Source: Peribolospora baueri
Taxonomy: Eukaryota; Basidiomycota; Peribolosporomycetes; Peribolosporales; Peribolosporaceae
Direction of reading: 5' to 3'
NCBI GenBank assembly: GCA_029717555.1
Contig: JAMDHS010000008.1
Coordinates: forward strand, 1 to 64,000
Length of the DNA stretch: 64,000 bases
Position 1 is the first letter of the stretch, and every line of letters starts with the position of its first letter. The position numbers and the translations under genes were made by a program. Below, piece by piece: positions 11,894-23,015 of the stretch. The notes beneath the pieces are model-generated. The model did no database searches. It was not told the DNA's origin and saw only the letters and a list, made by a program, of their open reading frames with translations.

Positions 11894-13870
11894 CTTGGGC
11901 CACTTTGTGAACCGACCCGATGTGGCTGTACTGCGTTAAAAGAGAGAGAGAAAGAGAGAAACAGAAGGCGGGTGTCGGTGCTGCTACCGGTCCGGTGCGG
12001 TGGCGTGGGGTCGAGGGCAGAAGGGCAGAGTGTAGGGCTAGGTGCGAGAGAGAGAGAGGGAGAGAGAAAGAGAGAAAGAGATGACGGAGGAGCGCTTGGA
12101 AGTGGTTTGGCAAGATGAGAGGGATTGGGAGGACTGGGAGGAAATGTGAAAACGGAAATGGTGTACTTGAGTGTGACGGCCCTGAAGGCGGTACGGTCGG
12201 TGCCTGAGCGCCGTCGTGCCAAGGGCGCTCCCCGTGGTGCAACGGGTGCTCCGGGGCGGTGGGGGCACTGCAGCCCGTTCCGGAGAAGAGGAGGACGAGG
12301 TTTGCCAGTGACAATGCGAATGCCAATGGACTGCCAGTGCCAGTGCCAATGCAAGCGCCAGTGCAAGCTGTCCACAAACCCCTTCTCTGTCTGTGCGTCC
12401 GCCTGTGCATTCCGACCTGGAATGTGAACGTGTTCGACAACTGACTAACGCTCTCCGCCTTCGCTGCCCATTCTTTGGGTTCCCCCTCGTCCGCTCGCTC
12501 CGCGGCACGAGCCTGCAGGAAAAAAGGCGGAGGCCGCCGGATCCATCTGACCAGCACGGCCCTCCCTCCGCCCGCCCGGGGCGCACTATAAAAACTTCCT
12601 CGGCCCGTCGTCACCCGGGTCCGACCGCCGGGCGTCACTGGGGACCAGCGGCCCGCCCAGGTGCGACCTCCGCAGTTGGAGCGCGCCACTTGCCGGCGGA
12701 GGTTGCAGCGGTGGGAGAAGAGGCTAGTCTAGGATGGGGAGGGTAGCACACCACGGCGCACCAGCAAGGACTCGGCCAAGGATCGTGGATCAGCCTTGCG
12801 CGAGCGAGGTCGGGCCGGGCGATAGCGATGATCTGATGACCGGATCTGATGGAAGCAGTGACCATATCGAGTAAGGTCGCCCCGAACAGAGCGCTGCCCA
12901 AGCGTAGGCAGCGTGTGGAGTCGGCGTCGGTGGAATACGCCACAGTGGGACAATGGGGTGCGCTCAGATGACACGATATGACATGGCCGCCCAGTCGTCC
13001 GGCCCACAACAATTCGAGCGCTCCTCGCTCCTCGCTCGCGGCCCATGGCTCAGGAGAAGGAAGACTATGCGCCAAGGGCCGACGCCGGCTCGACACAGCG
13101 ACCAAAGGCGGTGTCTAAGGTGGTGGAGCGCACGGCGACTGAAATGTGGATCCCGAACCTGCACTACGATTGTTATCCTGCGCGACAATCGAGCAGTGGT
13201 GTCCGATTATCACTGATATCTTGTGCTTCCACGCAGCCGCACCACCTGCCTCCTGCGCCTCCGACTCCGCCTCCGCCTCCCCCGTGCTCTAGTCTGTCGT
13301 CGACATCATCCACAGTGGGGGGCTTAGTGGCGTCTTTCTATGTGGCCGGGCGGGTCCGTGAGACAGAACCAGGCTGACGGAAGTAAGCGCAACGCTAAGC
13401 TAGTGGGACGCGGTCGCCGCTCTACTCGATCCCGCTTGCCGCCGGCACCCGTCCGTAGTTCACAGAGAGAGAGACACTTGGACGAGGAAGGAGAATGAGC
13501 GAGCGAGCAAGTGAGTGAGTGAGATATGTGCGTTTGCGTGTGTGTGTACGTGAGAGAGAGAGAGAGGTTCATCTTTTCATGTACACACTTAGCTCGGTCG
13601 TCCGCTTTGCCGTCGGCAGAGCATTGCCATCTTGCACTTGGCACTCCCTGCCGATTCCATCTCAAGACTTCACGATTTCTCGCCGTTAAAAAAGCCAGCC
13701 GGCCAGAAGTGCCTTCTCTCCTCCTCGTCGCACCACCCCACGTTCTTTCCTTCTTTCAGGTTCACCCCTTGTTGCTGTCTCTGCGACGCCTACGCTCGTT
13801 GTACCAACCTCTTCCTTCTCCATCCCGCCCCCCGCTCCTTCCCTTAGCCCACACACCAGCTTCGTTCACC
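11894..13870. promoter_or_regulatory. 2-kb divergent intergenic region with simple repeats
   Basis: Lies between the GAF-like gene (-) and the MFS gene (+). It contains (GA)n-rich stretches (11941-11963, 12040-12085), a degenerate GCCAGT/GCCAAT hexamer repeat (about 12303-12370), a TATA-like CTATAAAAA at 12588-12596 and GAGT, GT and GA microsatellites at 13496-13566. The pyrimidine-rich tract before 13871 is typical of a fungal 5' leader. No coding region is supported, although long antisense frames exist. Confidence 0.45.
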
Positions 13871-15963
13871 ATGTCACGGCTTCCATTTGAGACGGACTAT
13901 GAGCAGCAAGGGTCGCCGGGCTTCGACGAGAGGTCCGCAGAGAAGCAGTCCTCCCATCAGTCCCTCGGCTCCCCCGCCATGACGTATGGTGCCCAGACGC
14001 CCATTGATTTTGCCGCCGCGAGCGAGTTGGGCGACGACATCGCCGAGGAAGTCCTTGGAGACTCCCAGGCCATGGAAGTCTCCCCCGAGGACAACAAGCG
14101 CGTCTTGCGAAAGCTCGACATGATCCTCATGCGTGAGTCTCGCCGTTCTACCCCTTCCACCGCCCGTCCACAGCATGCCCAAGCATTCTTTCGTGTCTTA
14201 TTGTCTTTCTTCTCCTTGCTCCAGCGATGTTCACCGCCGTATACATGATCCAGTATCTCGACAAGGTCACCTACAGCTTGGCCTCCATTTGGGGTCTCGA
14301 GCAGGACCTTCACCTCAACCCGCGCCAATATGCGTGGGGCGCCAGCATCTTCTCCTGTGAGTCGCCGCTTTCCACGCCGTGTTTCCACAATGCGCTCGTC
14401 CGACTTGGCACTCATCCGCCGCCACCGCCTTTCCCTGCCTCGCACGTCTAGTCGGCTTCCTCGCCGCCCAGTTCGTCGTCGGCAAACTCACACAGGCTCT
14501 ACCGATGGCCAAGTTTGCCGGCGTCATGATCGTCGTTTGGAGCGGAATTCTGTGCGTATGACCCGTCCGTGCGCGCCCCAGAGGAACAGAGCTTGCGGTC
14601 CGTTCGCTGACACTTTGATGACGTACGCGTATGGCCAACTTTGGGGCCTCGGTAGCATGACGCTACCCGCTGCGCACGACGCCACGGGCATGCTCATCAA
14701 CCGCTTCTTCCTCGGCGTCGGCGAGGCCTTCATGGCGCCCGTTTGCGTCCTCATGACGGGCATGTGGTACACTAGGGACGAGCAGCCTTTGCGCACTGCC
14801 TACTGGTTCATCGGAAGCGCCATTGGCGAGTTGCTTGGGTGAGCGCTCTCTTCTCCGCGCTCAGCACCTCTACCGTCCGTCCGTCCGTCCGTCCCTCCGT
14901 CCATCTGTCTGATTACAGTTCCTGCAATTCTCCGCAGCGGTCTCATCGGCTACGGCATCGGACACCTCAAAAACCCTCCTGTCGCCACCTGGAGGATCGT
15001 CTTCTTTGTGAGTCATTCGACCCGACCGCCGTGTTTTCCCAGGACGAACTTGGGCACGTCGGCTGACCGACCAACCCCTTTTGCCGTAATCTGCTCGACC
15101 CTCAGACGTTTGGAGGCTTCTCTGTGATTTTGGCCATCCTCTTCCTCATCTTAATCCCTGATTCCCCGGCCAACGCGTTCTGGTTGTCGGACAAGGAAAA
15201 GATCATCGCCCTCGAGCGCATCCGACCCAACATGACCGGTTTCAAGTCTGTGTGAGTAACGATCATGCTCGATGATACTCTTTTCTTTATCTTGCCGTGA
15301 TTTACCTCCTTTTTTTTATCGCTAGTAACTGGAAGTGGTCCCAAGTCCGCGAGGCCCTCATCGACCCGTATGTCATCTTCCTCACCCTTCTCATGCTGTC
15401 GACCACTTTCTTCCTCGCCGGCAACCAGAACTACGGTAGCCTTCTGGTCAAGGTGCGCCGACGGGACCCGATGGCCCAATTTCGTCCTTTTTTCCCCGAC
15501 TCGTTCTCGCACACTGATAGCCGTCGTTATTTTCCTCCCCCAAACCGAACCACGCAGTCCTTTGGCTTCACCTCGTTGCAAACGACCTTGATTCAAGCCG
15601 TCCCGGGTGCCTTGTGGATGGCTTTCACGTACGTCCTGACGGGATACCTTTCCTCCAAATTCAAGAACGTCCGATTGTGGTGCATCCTCGGCGTACAGGT
15701 CCCTTCCTTGGTCGGCACCATCATGCTGATCACCCTTCCGGTCAACGACAAGATCCCGGAAGCTGTCGGGTGAGTGGGCAAGAAGACCTTTTTTTGTCTT
15801 CCTTGTGGGCGCGCTTCGCAGTTGGCAGCTACAGGCAGCATGGGACTCACACGGTCGGTCGAATTTCCGTTCCGTCTCGCCTCGCCGAATTGTAGCTTCA
15901 CCTTGATGCGCGCCATGCCTTCCACATTGCCACTCATCTGTAGCCTGATGAACGCCAACGTCG
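13871..15963 (+). CDS. MFS anion:cation symporter (allantoate permease family), 3' end missing
   Basis: Nine exons are visible (13871-14132, 14225-14356, 14452-14551, 14656-14838, 14938-15007, 15106-15251, 15326-15452, 15558-15769, 15896-15963). The acidic N-terminus (DNKRVLRKLDMILMP) leads into transmembrane helices; YMIQYLDKVTYSLASIWG and RFFLGVGEAFMAPV are marks of the DAL5/TNA1-type family, which imports organic anions such as allantoate or nicotinate. About ten of twelve helices are present. After LMNANVG the coding sequence enters an intron (GTGAGTCGTC at 15964) that runs straight into a 37-nt poly-A tract, and no continuation is found. The last two helices and C-terminus are therefore absent from this window, most likely through a misjoin at the poly-A. 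Confidence 0.88.
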
Positions 15964-15978
15964 GTGAGTCGTCAAAGC

Positions 15979-15979
<1 letters not shown>

Positions 15980-16016
<37 letters not shown>
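15980..16016. repeat. 37-nt poly-A tract at suspected junction
   Basis: An unbroken run of 37 A. To its left is the last intron donor of the MFS gene (+). To its right, on the opposite strand, is an intron of an F-BAR gene (-). Neither intron has an acceptor or a following exon, so two unrelated genes are joined through this homopolymer. Confidence 0.95.
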
Positions 16017-16018
<2 letters not shown>

Positions 16019-16093
16019 GAGAGAGACACCGCAGGGTCAGGCGGATCCGGAGCGACAAGGAAGAGGTATGGAGGCCCGATCAGGACCACTCAC

Positions 16094-16438
16094 CTCTCTC
16101 TGAACATGGCTCTCAAATCGTCCAACGCCTTCGTGGAGCCCTTGTTCCGCGCGGTAATCACTTCGTACCCAGGGTCTCCATATCCCTGCAAACGTGAAAC
16201 GATCCTGCAACTCTGTGAGTGGATAAAGGCAGGTGGCGCCGGACTCGGAACGACTACGCAGTCGGGTCCAGCCAATTCATTGATGGGACGGGCGACGCAC
16301 CCAAAAGTTGTTGCAAAAGGCCAGCTCATCCAGATCCGCGGCAATGTCGGGCATGCTCGCCTTGCTACCATGACCATGGCTGCTCTCCGAGGCCACCGAT
16401 CCCCTCGAGCGGGAGCGACGGCGTTGGGAAGACGGCAT
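16094..16438 (-). CDS. F-BAR (FCH) domain protein, 5' exons only
   Basis: Exon 1 (16438-16301, 46 codons) begins with a Ser/Arg-rich segment and ends ADLDELAFCNNFW. Exon 2 (16185-16094) continues GYGDPGYEVITARNKGSTK and ALDDLRAMFRER. Joined, this is the start of an FCH/F-BAR domain (family form: F.NNFWG..GF.VL..R...G.K....L..F..ER). F-BAR proteins bend membranes and link them to actin, for example Cdc15/Hof1 at the septum or Bzz1 in endocytosis; which one this is cannot be told from 77 residues. The donor GTGAGTGG at 16093 opens an intron with a good branch-like CCTGAC, but the poly-T (poly-A on +) ends it and the MFS gene follows. The rest of the protein is missing. Confidence 0.82.
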
Positions 16439-16465
16439 TGTTCGGCGCAAGGGGACAGCGGATGT

Positions 16466-16506
<41 letters not shown>
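16466..16506. repeat. 41-nt poly-G tract
   Basis: An unbroken run of 41 G just upstream of the F-BAR start codon. With the poly-A at 15980-16016 it brackets a 449-base segment that holds only the F-BAR 5' exons. Such a run could be real, or an artefact such as the G calls that two-colour sequencers give when signal is lost. Confidence 0.95.
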
Positions 16507-16507
<1 letters not shown>

Positions 16508-17053
16508 GGTGGTGTACTCTGCTCCAGCGCCCTCCTCTTTTGCGGTGTGTTTGTTCCGTCCTGAGGCTGAGGGCGGTCGGGCGGAGTAAAAGTAAGTCGG
16601 GGTTAAGAAGGGAAAAGATGGGAAACAGCGACAACCTTAACAGTGCGAGAGACGGCGGAACGTGCGAGCAGAGCGGATCGAGCAGCGGGGCGACGCTCGA
16701 ATTTTGTATTGATGACGGTGGCCGGCGACACGACCGCATGCACAGCACGCCGACATCACGTGATTGGCAATATTACGCCGAGCTGTACTTGTATAAACGC
16801 ATACGTTATGCTTAGGTACGCAAACTTGGCGGTCCATTAGATAAAAAACCAAATTAATGTGCGCTGCGCGCGTGCTAATTTTTAAAAAAAATATAATATT
16901 AATAAAATAAAGAAGGAACCCTTTTTTATTTACAGCGCCCCCACGTGGCTACCGATCGGAGAGGCTCGAGCGTCGTATTACGGTTGCCTGGCTGCTGAAC
17001 GCCGCTTGCTGTGTCCCTATCGTCGTCGTCCTCGGATCGGTGCCAGAGTCAGA
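16507..17053. promoter_or_regulatory. Intergenic region with AT-rich island
   Basis: About 550 bases between the poly-G run and the TTC1 gene. It holds a palindromic TCACGTGA site at 16756-16763 and an AT-rich block at about 16837-16936 that contrasts with its GC-rich surroundings. No coding sequence is supported. Confidence 0.5.
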
Positions 17054-18867
17054 ATGAGCAGAGGTGAGCAAATCCTTCGCGCTTGCCGTGGTTGTCCTAC
17101 TTCTGACTCAATAGGCACCCATGCTCTCTCGCAGTCGATCCGCTGTCGGAATCGCGGTTCGAAGTGTTGGAGGCCAAAGTTCTGTCTTCTCCTTCCCCTT
17201 CTTGCCGTGATCCTGCTGCTTCTTCCGCGGCACTAGATGGGGCAAGTCGATTAGAGCAAAAGGAGGAAGGGAGAGGAGCGAAGGCCAGGGAGGAACTAGA
17301 GGAGGAACAGAGGCGAAATAGAGAGGCGGAAGTGGAGGAGCTGAGGAGGAGGTTGGGAAGAATGTATCTCCGTGAGGGTCGGAAGGGGGGAGCAGAAGAT
17401 GGGGATGAAGACAGAGACTGGAGAGACGCGGAGAACGAGATGGATCAAGACGAACAGGGAGATGAGGTTGGAAGTGAAGAAGAGGAAGAGCGCGAGCTGC
17501 GTCGGCTGGCCAGCGCAGAGGACGATGGGGAGAAGGCGAGTGTGGAAAACGAACACTTCACCGACGACGAGCTGCGGGTAAGTCCAGACCTTTTAACGAG
17601 CTGGGCTCGCTCCGCCGCTTTTTTTTGTTGCTGACAGCGAGTCTCAATCTTGTCTCTCACTATCTGCGGGCGTCTCGTCAGCTCCTCCTATCCGAAGCGA
17701 CTCGCCTCAAGACGGTCGCAAACTCCCACTTCACCGCCTCTCCTCCTGGTCTCAATGAAGCTATCGATACTTACAAGGATGCGCTAGCATGCATTCCTCC
17801 AGGGCCAGTATTTGAGGACAAAGCTCGTAGGAACGAATCGGAGACCGACATGGACACATTCAACGTGAAGGGTAGTGAGGAGACACGAGCTCGGGAAGGG
17901 GAAGAACGGAAAGCATCACAGCAGCAAAAGGCGGAGGAAACTGACGCAAAAGGCAAGTCCCAAGGCCAAAAGGCGTTCTCCCCTCTCGATGAAGAATGTG
18001 CGGCCATCCGGGCGATCATCAACGCCAACTTAGGCGCTTGCTACCTGAAGAAGGTAGGTTTTGCTACACGGTAAGAGTGTGGTCAGCATCGGCTCACATT
18101 TGACATCCACGGCGCATTTGGATGCGTCTTTGTCAAAATACCATTGGTTCGTCTGAAGGAGGACTGGAAGAGCGCGGTAAAAGCTTGTTCCGCAGGTAAG
18201 GCAGCAAATTTCCTTATCTTTGCCAACCTATTGAGCTCTGCTAGTTGAGGATGCGCTTCTAAGAGTAACACGACGCTTTCAATTTCCCCTTTCGAATTTG
18301 GACAAATACGCAGCCTTGGACAACGACCCCAACTATGTTAAAGCTCTCCACAGGCGAGCTGTCGCCAATGAGAACATCGGAAGTTGGTCTTCGCTCGCTG
18401 CTGCCGAAGAAGGTGAGCTCAGTGGAATTTATCGTTTAGGCTGGCAAGTTCGCCAGCCCGACCCGTTCGCTTACTTATTAAACGTGTACCACAGATGTTA
18501 AAAAGCTGTCAGATCTCCCCGACTTGCCCGCCTCGCTCAAGCCGACAGTTGGCGCAGCCCTGAAGCGCCTACCTCCGCTGGTGGCGGAGGCCGCAGAGAG
18601 AGAAAAGAGCGAGATGTTGGGGAAACTGAAAGGCTTCGGTAACAGTATCTTAGGTGAGCGTTCTGCCCTTGTCACTCAGTCCCTTCTGATCCCATTTTTT
18701 GATTAGAAGGAGCTAAAGGTTGAACGTCCGGCCGATACTCATGTGTCGCTCTCGCTGGGCTGCCCATTGTTCGTTCCTCGTTGTCAGGTCGTTTTGGCCT
18801 CTCGACCGACAACTTCCAGTTCACTCAACAACCGGGAGGCGGCTACTCGATGAATTTCGTACGCTGA
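17054..18867 (+). CDS. TTC1: TTC1-like tetratricopeptide co-chaperone
   Basis: Exon 1 is only 10 nt (17054-17063, Met-Ser-Arg plus one base). Exon 2 starts at 17135. Residues 1-190 are acidic and coiled-coil, ending ENEHFTDDELR. The TPR region follows: LLLSEATRLKTVANSHF, then after a low-complexity insert CAAIRAIINANLGACYLKK, EDWKSAVKACSAALDNDPNY and VKALHRRAVANENIGSW. The C-terminal blocks AEREKSEMLGKLKGFGNSIL and FGLSTDNFQFTQQPGGGYSM with the final NFVR match TTC1 closely. TTC1 proteins bind Hsp90/Hsp70 and small GTPases. At the last junction a 12-nt exon (AAGGAGCTAAAG near 18708) would also be in phase; I prefer the direct join G + GT CGT, but this is not settled. Confidence 0.88.
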
Positions 18868-19960
18868 CTCCACCCCTGCACTTGACCCAGACGTTCCCAA
18901 CAACGTTCTGTAATTCCGACGGGACCCCTGAAGTGGCTCTTTCATGACCAAAGGAACAAGCACGAAGAAGGGGCCCGGCGAGATGAATTGTATTCTCTCA
19001 ATTGCGCTCTTCCTTTTCATCATCTGTGAATGAGCCCGATTCATCGTCAGAAAGAGTGTGAGGTCCATGTCGGCTTGCCAGACAGAAATATGCAAACAAT
19101 CAGGACCTTAAACTTGTATACACTTGCAACAGTTCCTACCCAAGCAAAGGCTAAGAGAGATTTGGGGAGCGATCGGTTTGGCGAAGCGCATAACGACGCA
19201 AAACTGCGATCTCATCGATCTTATCTGGCAGACGAGACAAGTCGCTTATCGGCCACAATCTCCATTTCCCTCGTCGCTCTGGCGGCGTGGCGGTGTACTC
19301 CTTTATTACCATCAGATTGCTCGCTGCCCTCATTCCGACATTCATTTATGTCTCTATAGCGTATACGGGAGGTGCCGTGTCCTATCAACAAAACTCAGCG
19401 CCGGAAGGTAAATCCATTTTCTTTACCACACAGGTTGGTCAAGGAACCGGAGACGGCACTCTTTCTTGCTCGTGCGAAATTCTGTTGTGCGCAGGAGCCA
19501 TCGAGGGTGACTAATTGCGCAAGGGTCGAACGAAAGGAAAGCGGGAGCCGACGTATCTTGGAACCGGGCTTCGCCGGTTTCTTCCTTCTGCGTGTCTGCC
19601 TATTTACCTTGATTGACGGAGACGCGGAGGCCAGTGTAGCTACAGATGCGCAGACGGATACTGCAAGTGACATGACTATCCGAAGGAAATACCAGAAGCG
19701 GAGCTGTCATGGAACATGTGAAAAAAGATACCTCAAAGATCTGTACAAGCCACCTTGTCCCAGCGTTCTAACCCCGTCCCAGGCTTCGCGGGCCTCACTC
19801 CCACCCAAGTCCGCCCCCTTCAATTGCCGGACTTGGCTTGTCGTCATATCAGAGGCGAAGTAAGGAAAACAGCACGATGCTGACGCCCACAAATCAGGCC
19901 AAACAACATGGTCTTCCATCCTTCTCTGAAGCGCTCGTCCGGCAACCCGTCTCATGCAAA
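18868..19960. other. Convergent 3' intergenic region
   Basis: About 1.1 kb between the ends of TTC1 (+) and PEX14 (-). It is somewhat less GC-rich than its surroundings. Open frames up to 163 codons occur on the + strand (19372-19863), without recognisable motifs or splice logic. No gene is called. Confidence 0.4.
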
Positions 19961-21523
19961 TCAAGCTTGCTGCTCGTTCGCTGAGCTTTTAGCATTCGAT
20001 GCTTCTCCGCCGCCCACGCCGCCGTTGGGACCTGGCCCAGATCCTTCTTCGACTTCAACGCTGGCCTTTTGTCCGTTGGAAGCCACTGAAGGAGCGGCGT
20101 CGCTCGCGGATGGAGACCGCGGGATAGATGTGGAAGACGGCGCATCGGCGAGCTGCCAAGCGGGGATCGTCGGTCTCCCACTGAGCATGCCCGTGAGGGG
20201 GCTTGACGAGCTCGCCCCTCCAGCGCTGGGACTGGGCGTGCGTTCCCCGCTCGTGCCTGGATGCAGTGAATGAGGAGTGAGGTTCGAGTTGGGGACGGGG
20301 ATGGAGGAGGAGGTGGCACCGCCGCCTCCGGTGGTGCGGGAGAGGAGAAGAGCTTTGAGGGAGCGGAGTTCGCCTTGGAGGTCGGAGAGGGATTGAGATT
20401 GAGCAGTTCGCGTCTTGTCGATCATCTGTGAGCGTGATGGAATCCAGAAGAGGAGAAAAAAGCGTGACGGATAGACTCTGCGTGAGAAGATGGGCAAGGA
20501 GAAAAGTCCGGAGGCTCTATGCTCTATCGCTCGCCGTCTCGTCTCCTAATCTGGCATTCACACTCACCTGAGGCAAAGACTCCTTTATTCTGTCCACCTC
20601 CCGAGAGATCCTCTTCATCTCATCTTCCCTCTGAAGCTCCCCTTCCTTCACTTCCTTGAGCGCGTTTTCAACCTGTTGGACCGCGAGCTCCACTTTTTCT
20701 TTCTGCTCTTCGACTCCAGCCTTGACCAGAGTGGTATCTTCCTGAAGGGCGGAGAGGAGCGCAGCCGCTTCGTCGTATTTGGCGGTCAGCTCGTCGAGCG
20801 TGGTACGAAGCACGGGTTCAGTGGGCGGACTGAGGTGAGGGACGACGTATTTCTGTTTGAGGCGGAAACAAGAAAGAAAGAAAGAACGAAAGAGGGTGAG
20901 AAATAAGAAAAAGATAGGCGTGTGAGCGTGCGCGTGTGTGTCAATTCCGCGGCAGTCTGCCACTCAACGGGAAGAAGGGAGCGATGGGACTATAGACGCA
21001 CCCTTACAAGACTGATCAAGGCATACCCTACTCCGCCGCTGACGACTGCCATGATGAAGTAGTCCCTCCAGTCTCTCGGCGGGACAGGTGGTGCTGGCGG
21101 AGGAGGAGCATACATGATCACTGGCTGCTGCTGGGCCGGCGGACCGTAAGGGTAGCCTTGTGAGACGTACGACGTCCTCGTCGTCGGCTGCTGTTCTCCG
21201 CCAGTCGCCTGCACTACGGACGTCCCTGTCTTCGCGCCGCCTTCATTCGCTTGTCTCATCGCCTCGTCGATCTCCTCGCGTGAAAGGCCTTTGCTCTCGA
21301 GGAAGGCGATGCGGCGTTCCGGAGGCGAAGACTGGACCTTGGGGTCGCGCAAGAAGGAGATGGCCGAGGTGATCATGTCCGGTCGGAGCTGTTTAGGCTG
21401 TACAACAGCCACTGGCACGGGCGCAACCTCATTAGCGTTTGATGACGGGTGTGTCGCAGCTGAAGAGGATGCGGAAGGGTTGGAAACGGATGAACTCGAG
21501 CCAGAAGAGGAGTCATCGGCCAT
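19961..21523 (-). CDS. PEX14: Peroxin 14, peroxisomal docking protein
   Basis: Three exons (21523-21008, 20852-20568, 20425-19961) give 421 aa. A Ser-rich leader precedes the Pex14 N-terminal domain, about residues 40-90: LRPDMITSAISFLRDPKVQS and SPPERRIAFLESKGLSREEI, the three-helix fold that binds Pex5 WxxxF motifs. A Pro-rich stretch (APPPPAPPVPPRDW) leads to a hydrophobic segment (YFIMAVVSGGVGYALISL), then after intron 1 KYVVPHLSPPTEPVL, as in the family. A coiled coil covers exon 2 and the start of exon 3, and the tail is Ser/Gly-rich. It docks cargo receptors at the peroxisomal membrane. GTCACGTGA and CACGTG sites lie 200-220 bases upstream of the start. Confidence 0.92.
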
Positions 21524-23015
21524 GGTGGACGGAGGCTGGAGGAGTGACTTGGCCGTCAGGCGATCGCGTCCGCCGTTCTACAGAGATCCGATTCGTCCAG
21601 GCGGAGAACGCTATAGAGATGGCAAGGAAGGCGAAGGATGAGACGAGGTGGGGTGATGCGGGATGGGGGAGAGATAGAATGCGATGTGATGCGGACCGAG
21701 GCCCGTGAAAGCGGAGACGGCGCGCACGTGCCCCAGTCACGTGAGCCGGTTGTTACGCTTTCCGGCCTTCCCTTCGTCGTCGTCGCACCCCCGGACGCTT
21801 TGAGACGAGAGACGAGAAGAGAGGACGTAAAAAAATGCCGCGAGGGCAGGACTGGTGGGCGATAGGAGGGAGTTATCTATTCGATAGAGTATTGCTAACG
21901 CGATGGCAAAAACTGGCTTCACAGGCCATCCGGTTTGTTAACCTTTCGCGCTCGGCTTTGGCTGACCCCCGCCCGTCCTTTTGGCGCCCACACATACATG
22001 CCCCTTACGTTTGACTTTACAAGGCCAGCAGCTGATCATCGCGGACCAACTTTAAATTGACACCGTGAATGCACCAGACGCCCCCGGATTGGCTTTTATG
22101 CTACGGTCTTCCTGGTTCCGCTCGCCAGAAGCACCGTCGTCATCCCCTCAGAACCTTATACTGCAGCAGTTTGCATATCGCGTTTCCTTCTCGCCGGTTT
22201 CGATATCAAAAAATGCCGCAGTCTCACGTCTGTAGTCTTGTTTTGGCTCAGTATTCTCTCCTCTCCGCTTTCGCTTCCATCTATCAAGTTGGCTGGGCAT
22301 TCAACTGATGCGTGGTGACATTCTCAATTGTCTTGCCCTAATCCGACCCTGCTGATTTTCACATTGTCACGTCGCCAAAAGGTGCGACGTTTTGCTGGAT
22401 CATTATACCTTACCTCCTATTCCCCAGTTTTGTCCCGAGACGGAGACCTAACCCTCTCGTCCTGGTTTTTTCTGGTTGAAAAAAGCAAGCAGAAAGACGG
22501 TCGATGTCTAAGTGAGACACAGCCGACGAGTGCAGATCCTGTCAGGGGAGTCAGTCCAAGAGATGGCGATCAGCTGTCGATGAGCTCCGTCCATCGTTGC
22601 GCGGACGCACGTTCGCAAACGTCCTACACAGGCTCGCCGCTCGACACTGCATTCTAGGCACGGGGTTGGAGATTGCACTGATGACGGACAGAGATGGAAA
22701 GGAAGATCGGAGGGTGGTCATACGAGCATCCATCCAGCTCACGACGCCATGTAAGGTGTGCGACGAGCTCGGGACAAAGGAAAGCGCCTACGACTCGGCT
22801 CGACAGCGTCTGACCTTTTGAGGACGAGGGATGGGAGACGAGTCCTGGACAGAGATGGAAAAATAGAAGGAAAAAAAAAAAAAGGGAGGGGGGGAGAGAC
22901 GGAAAAGCGGCGGCAGAGGGATGGTTGCGTTGAAGGAAGGCGTGCCCTACAGAGACGCAGAGGACAGGTAAAGTGGCTGCGGGGTGAGAGTAGCAAGGTG
23001 CGACGCCAAACCACT
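21524..23015. promoter_or_regulatory. PEX14 promoter and flank of the RBM39-like gene
   Basis: About 1.5 kb. CACGTG occurs at 21725-21730 and, within GTCACGTGA, at 21738-21743, both upstream of PEX14. The right half is the 3' flank of the RBM39-like gene and includes a 13-nt A run near 22870. No further gene is supported. Confidence 0.4.

Noticed and set aside
11529-12689. 386-codon open frame on the minus strand upstream of the GAF-like gene.
   Set aside because: It overlaps exon 2 in a wrong frame and runs through GA/CT microsatellites; composition is Pro/Arg/Ser-rich noise.
15980-16016. Poly-A as the tail of a retroposed copy.
   Set aside because: The sequences on both sides still contain introns and are on opposite strands, with no target-site duplication seen.
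18708-18720. 12-nt in-phase microexon candidate in TTC1.
   Set aside because: The direct join already gives a good TTC1 C-terminus; the extra exon has a weak donor (GTTGAA). Kept only as an alternative.
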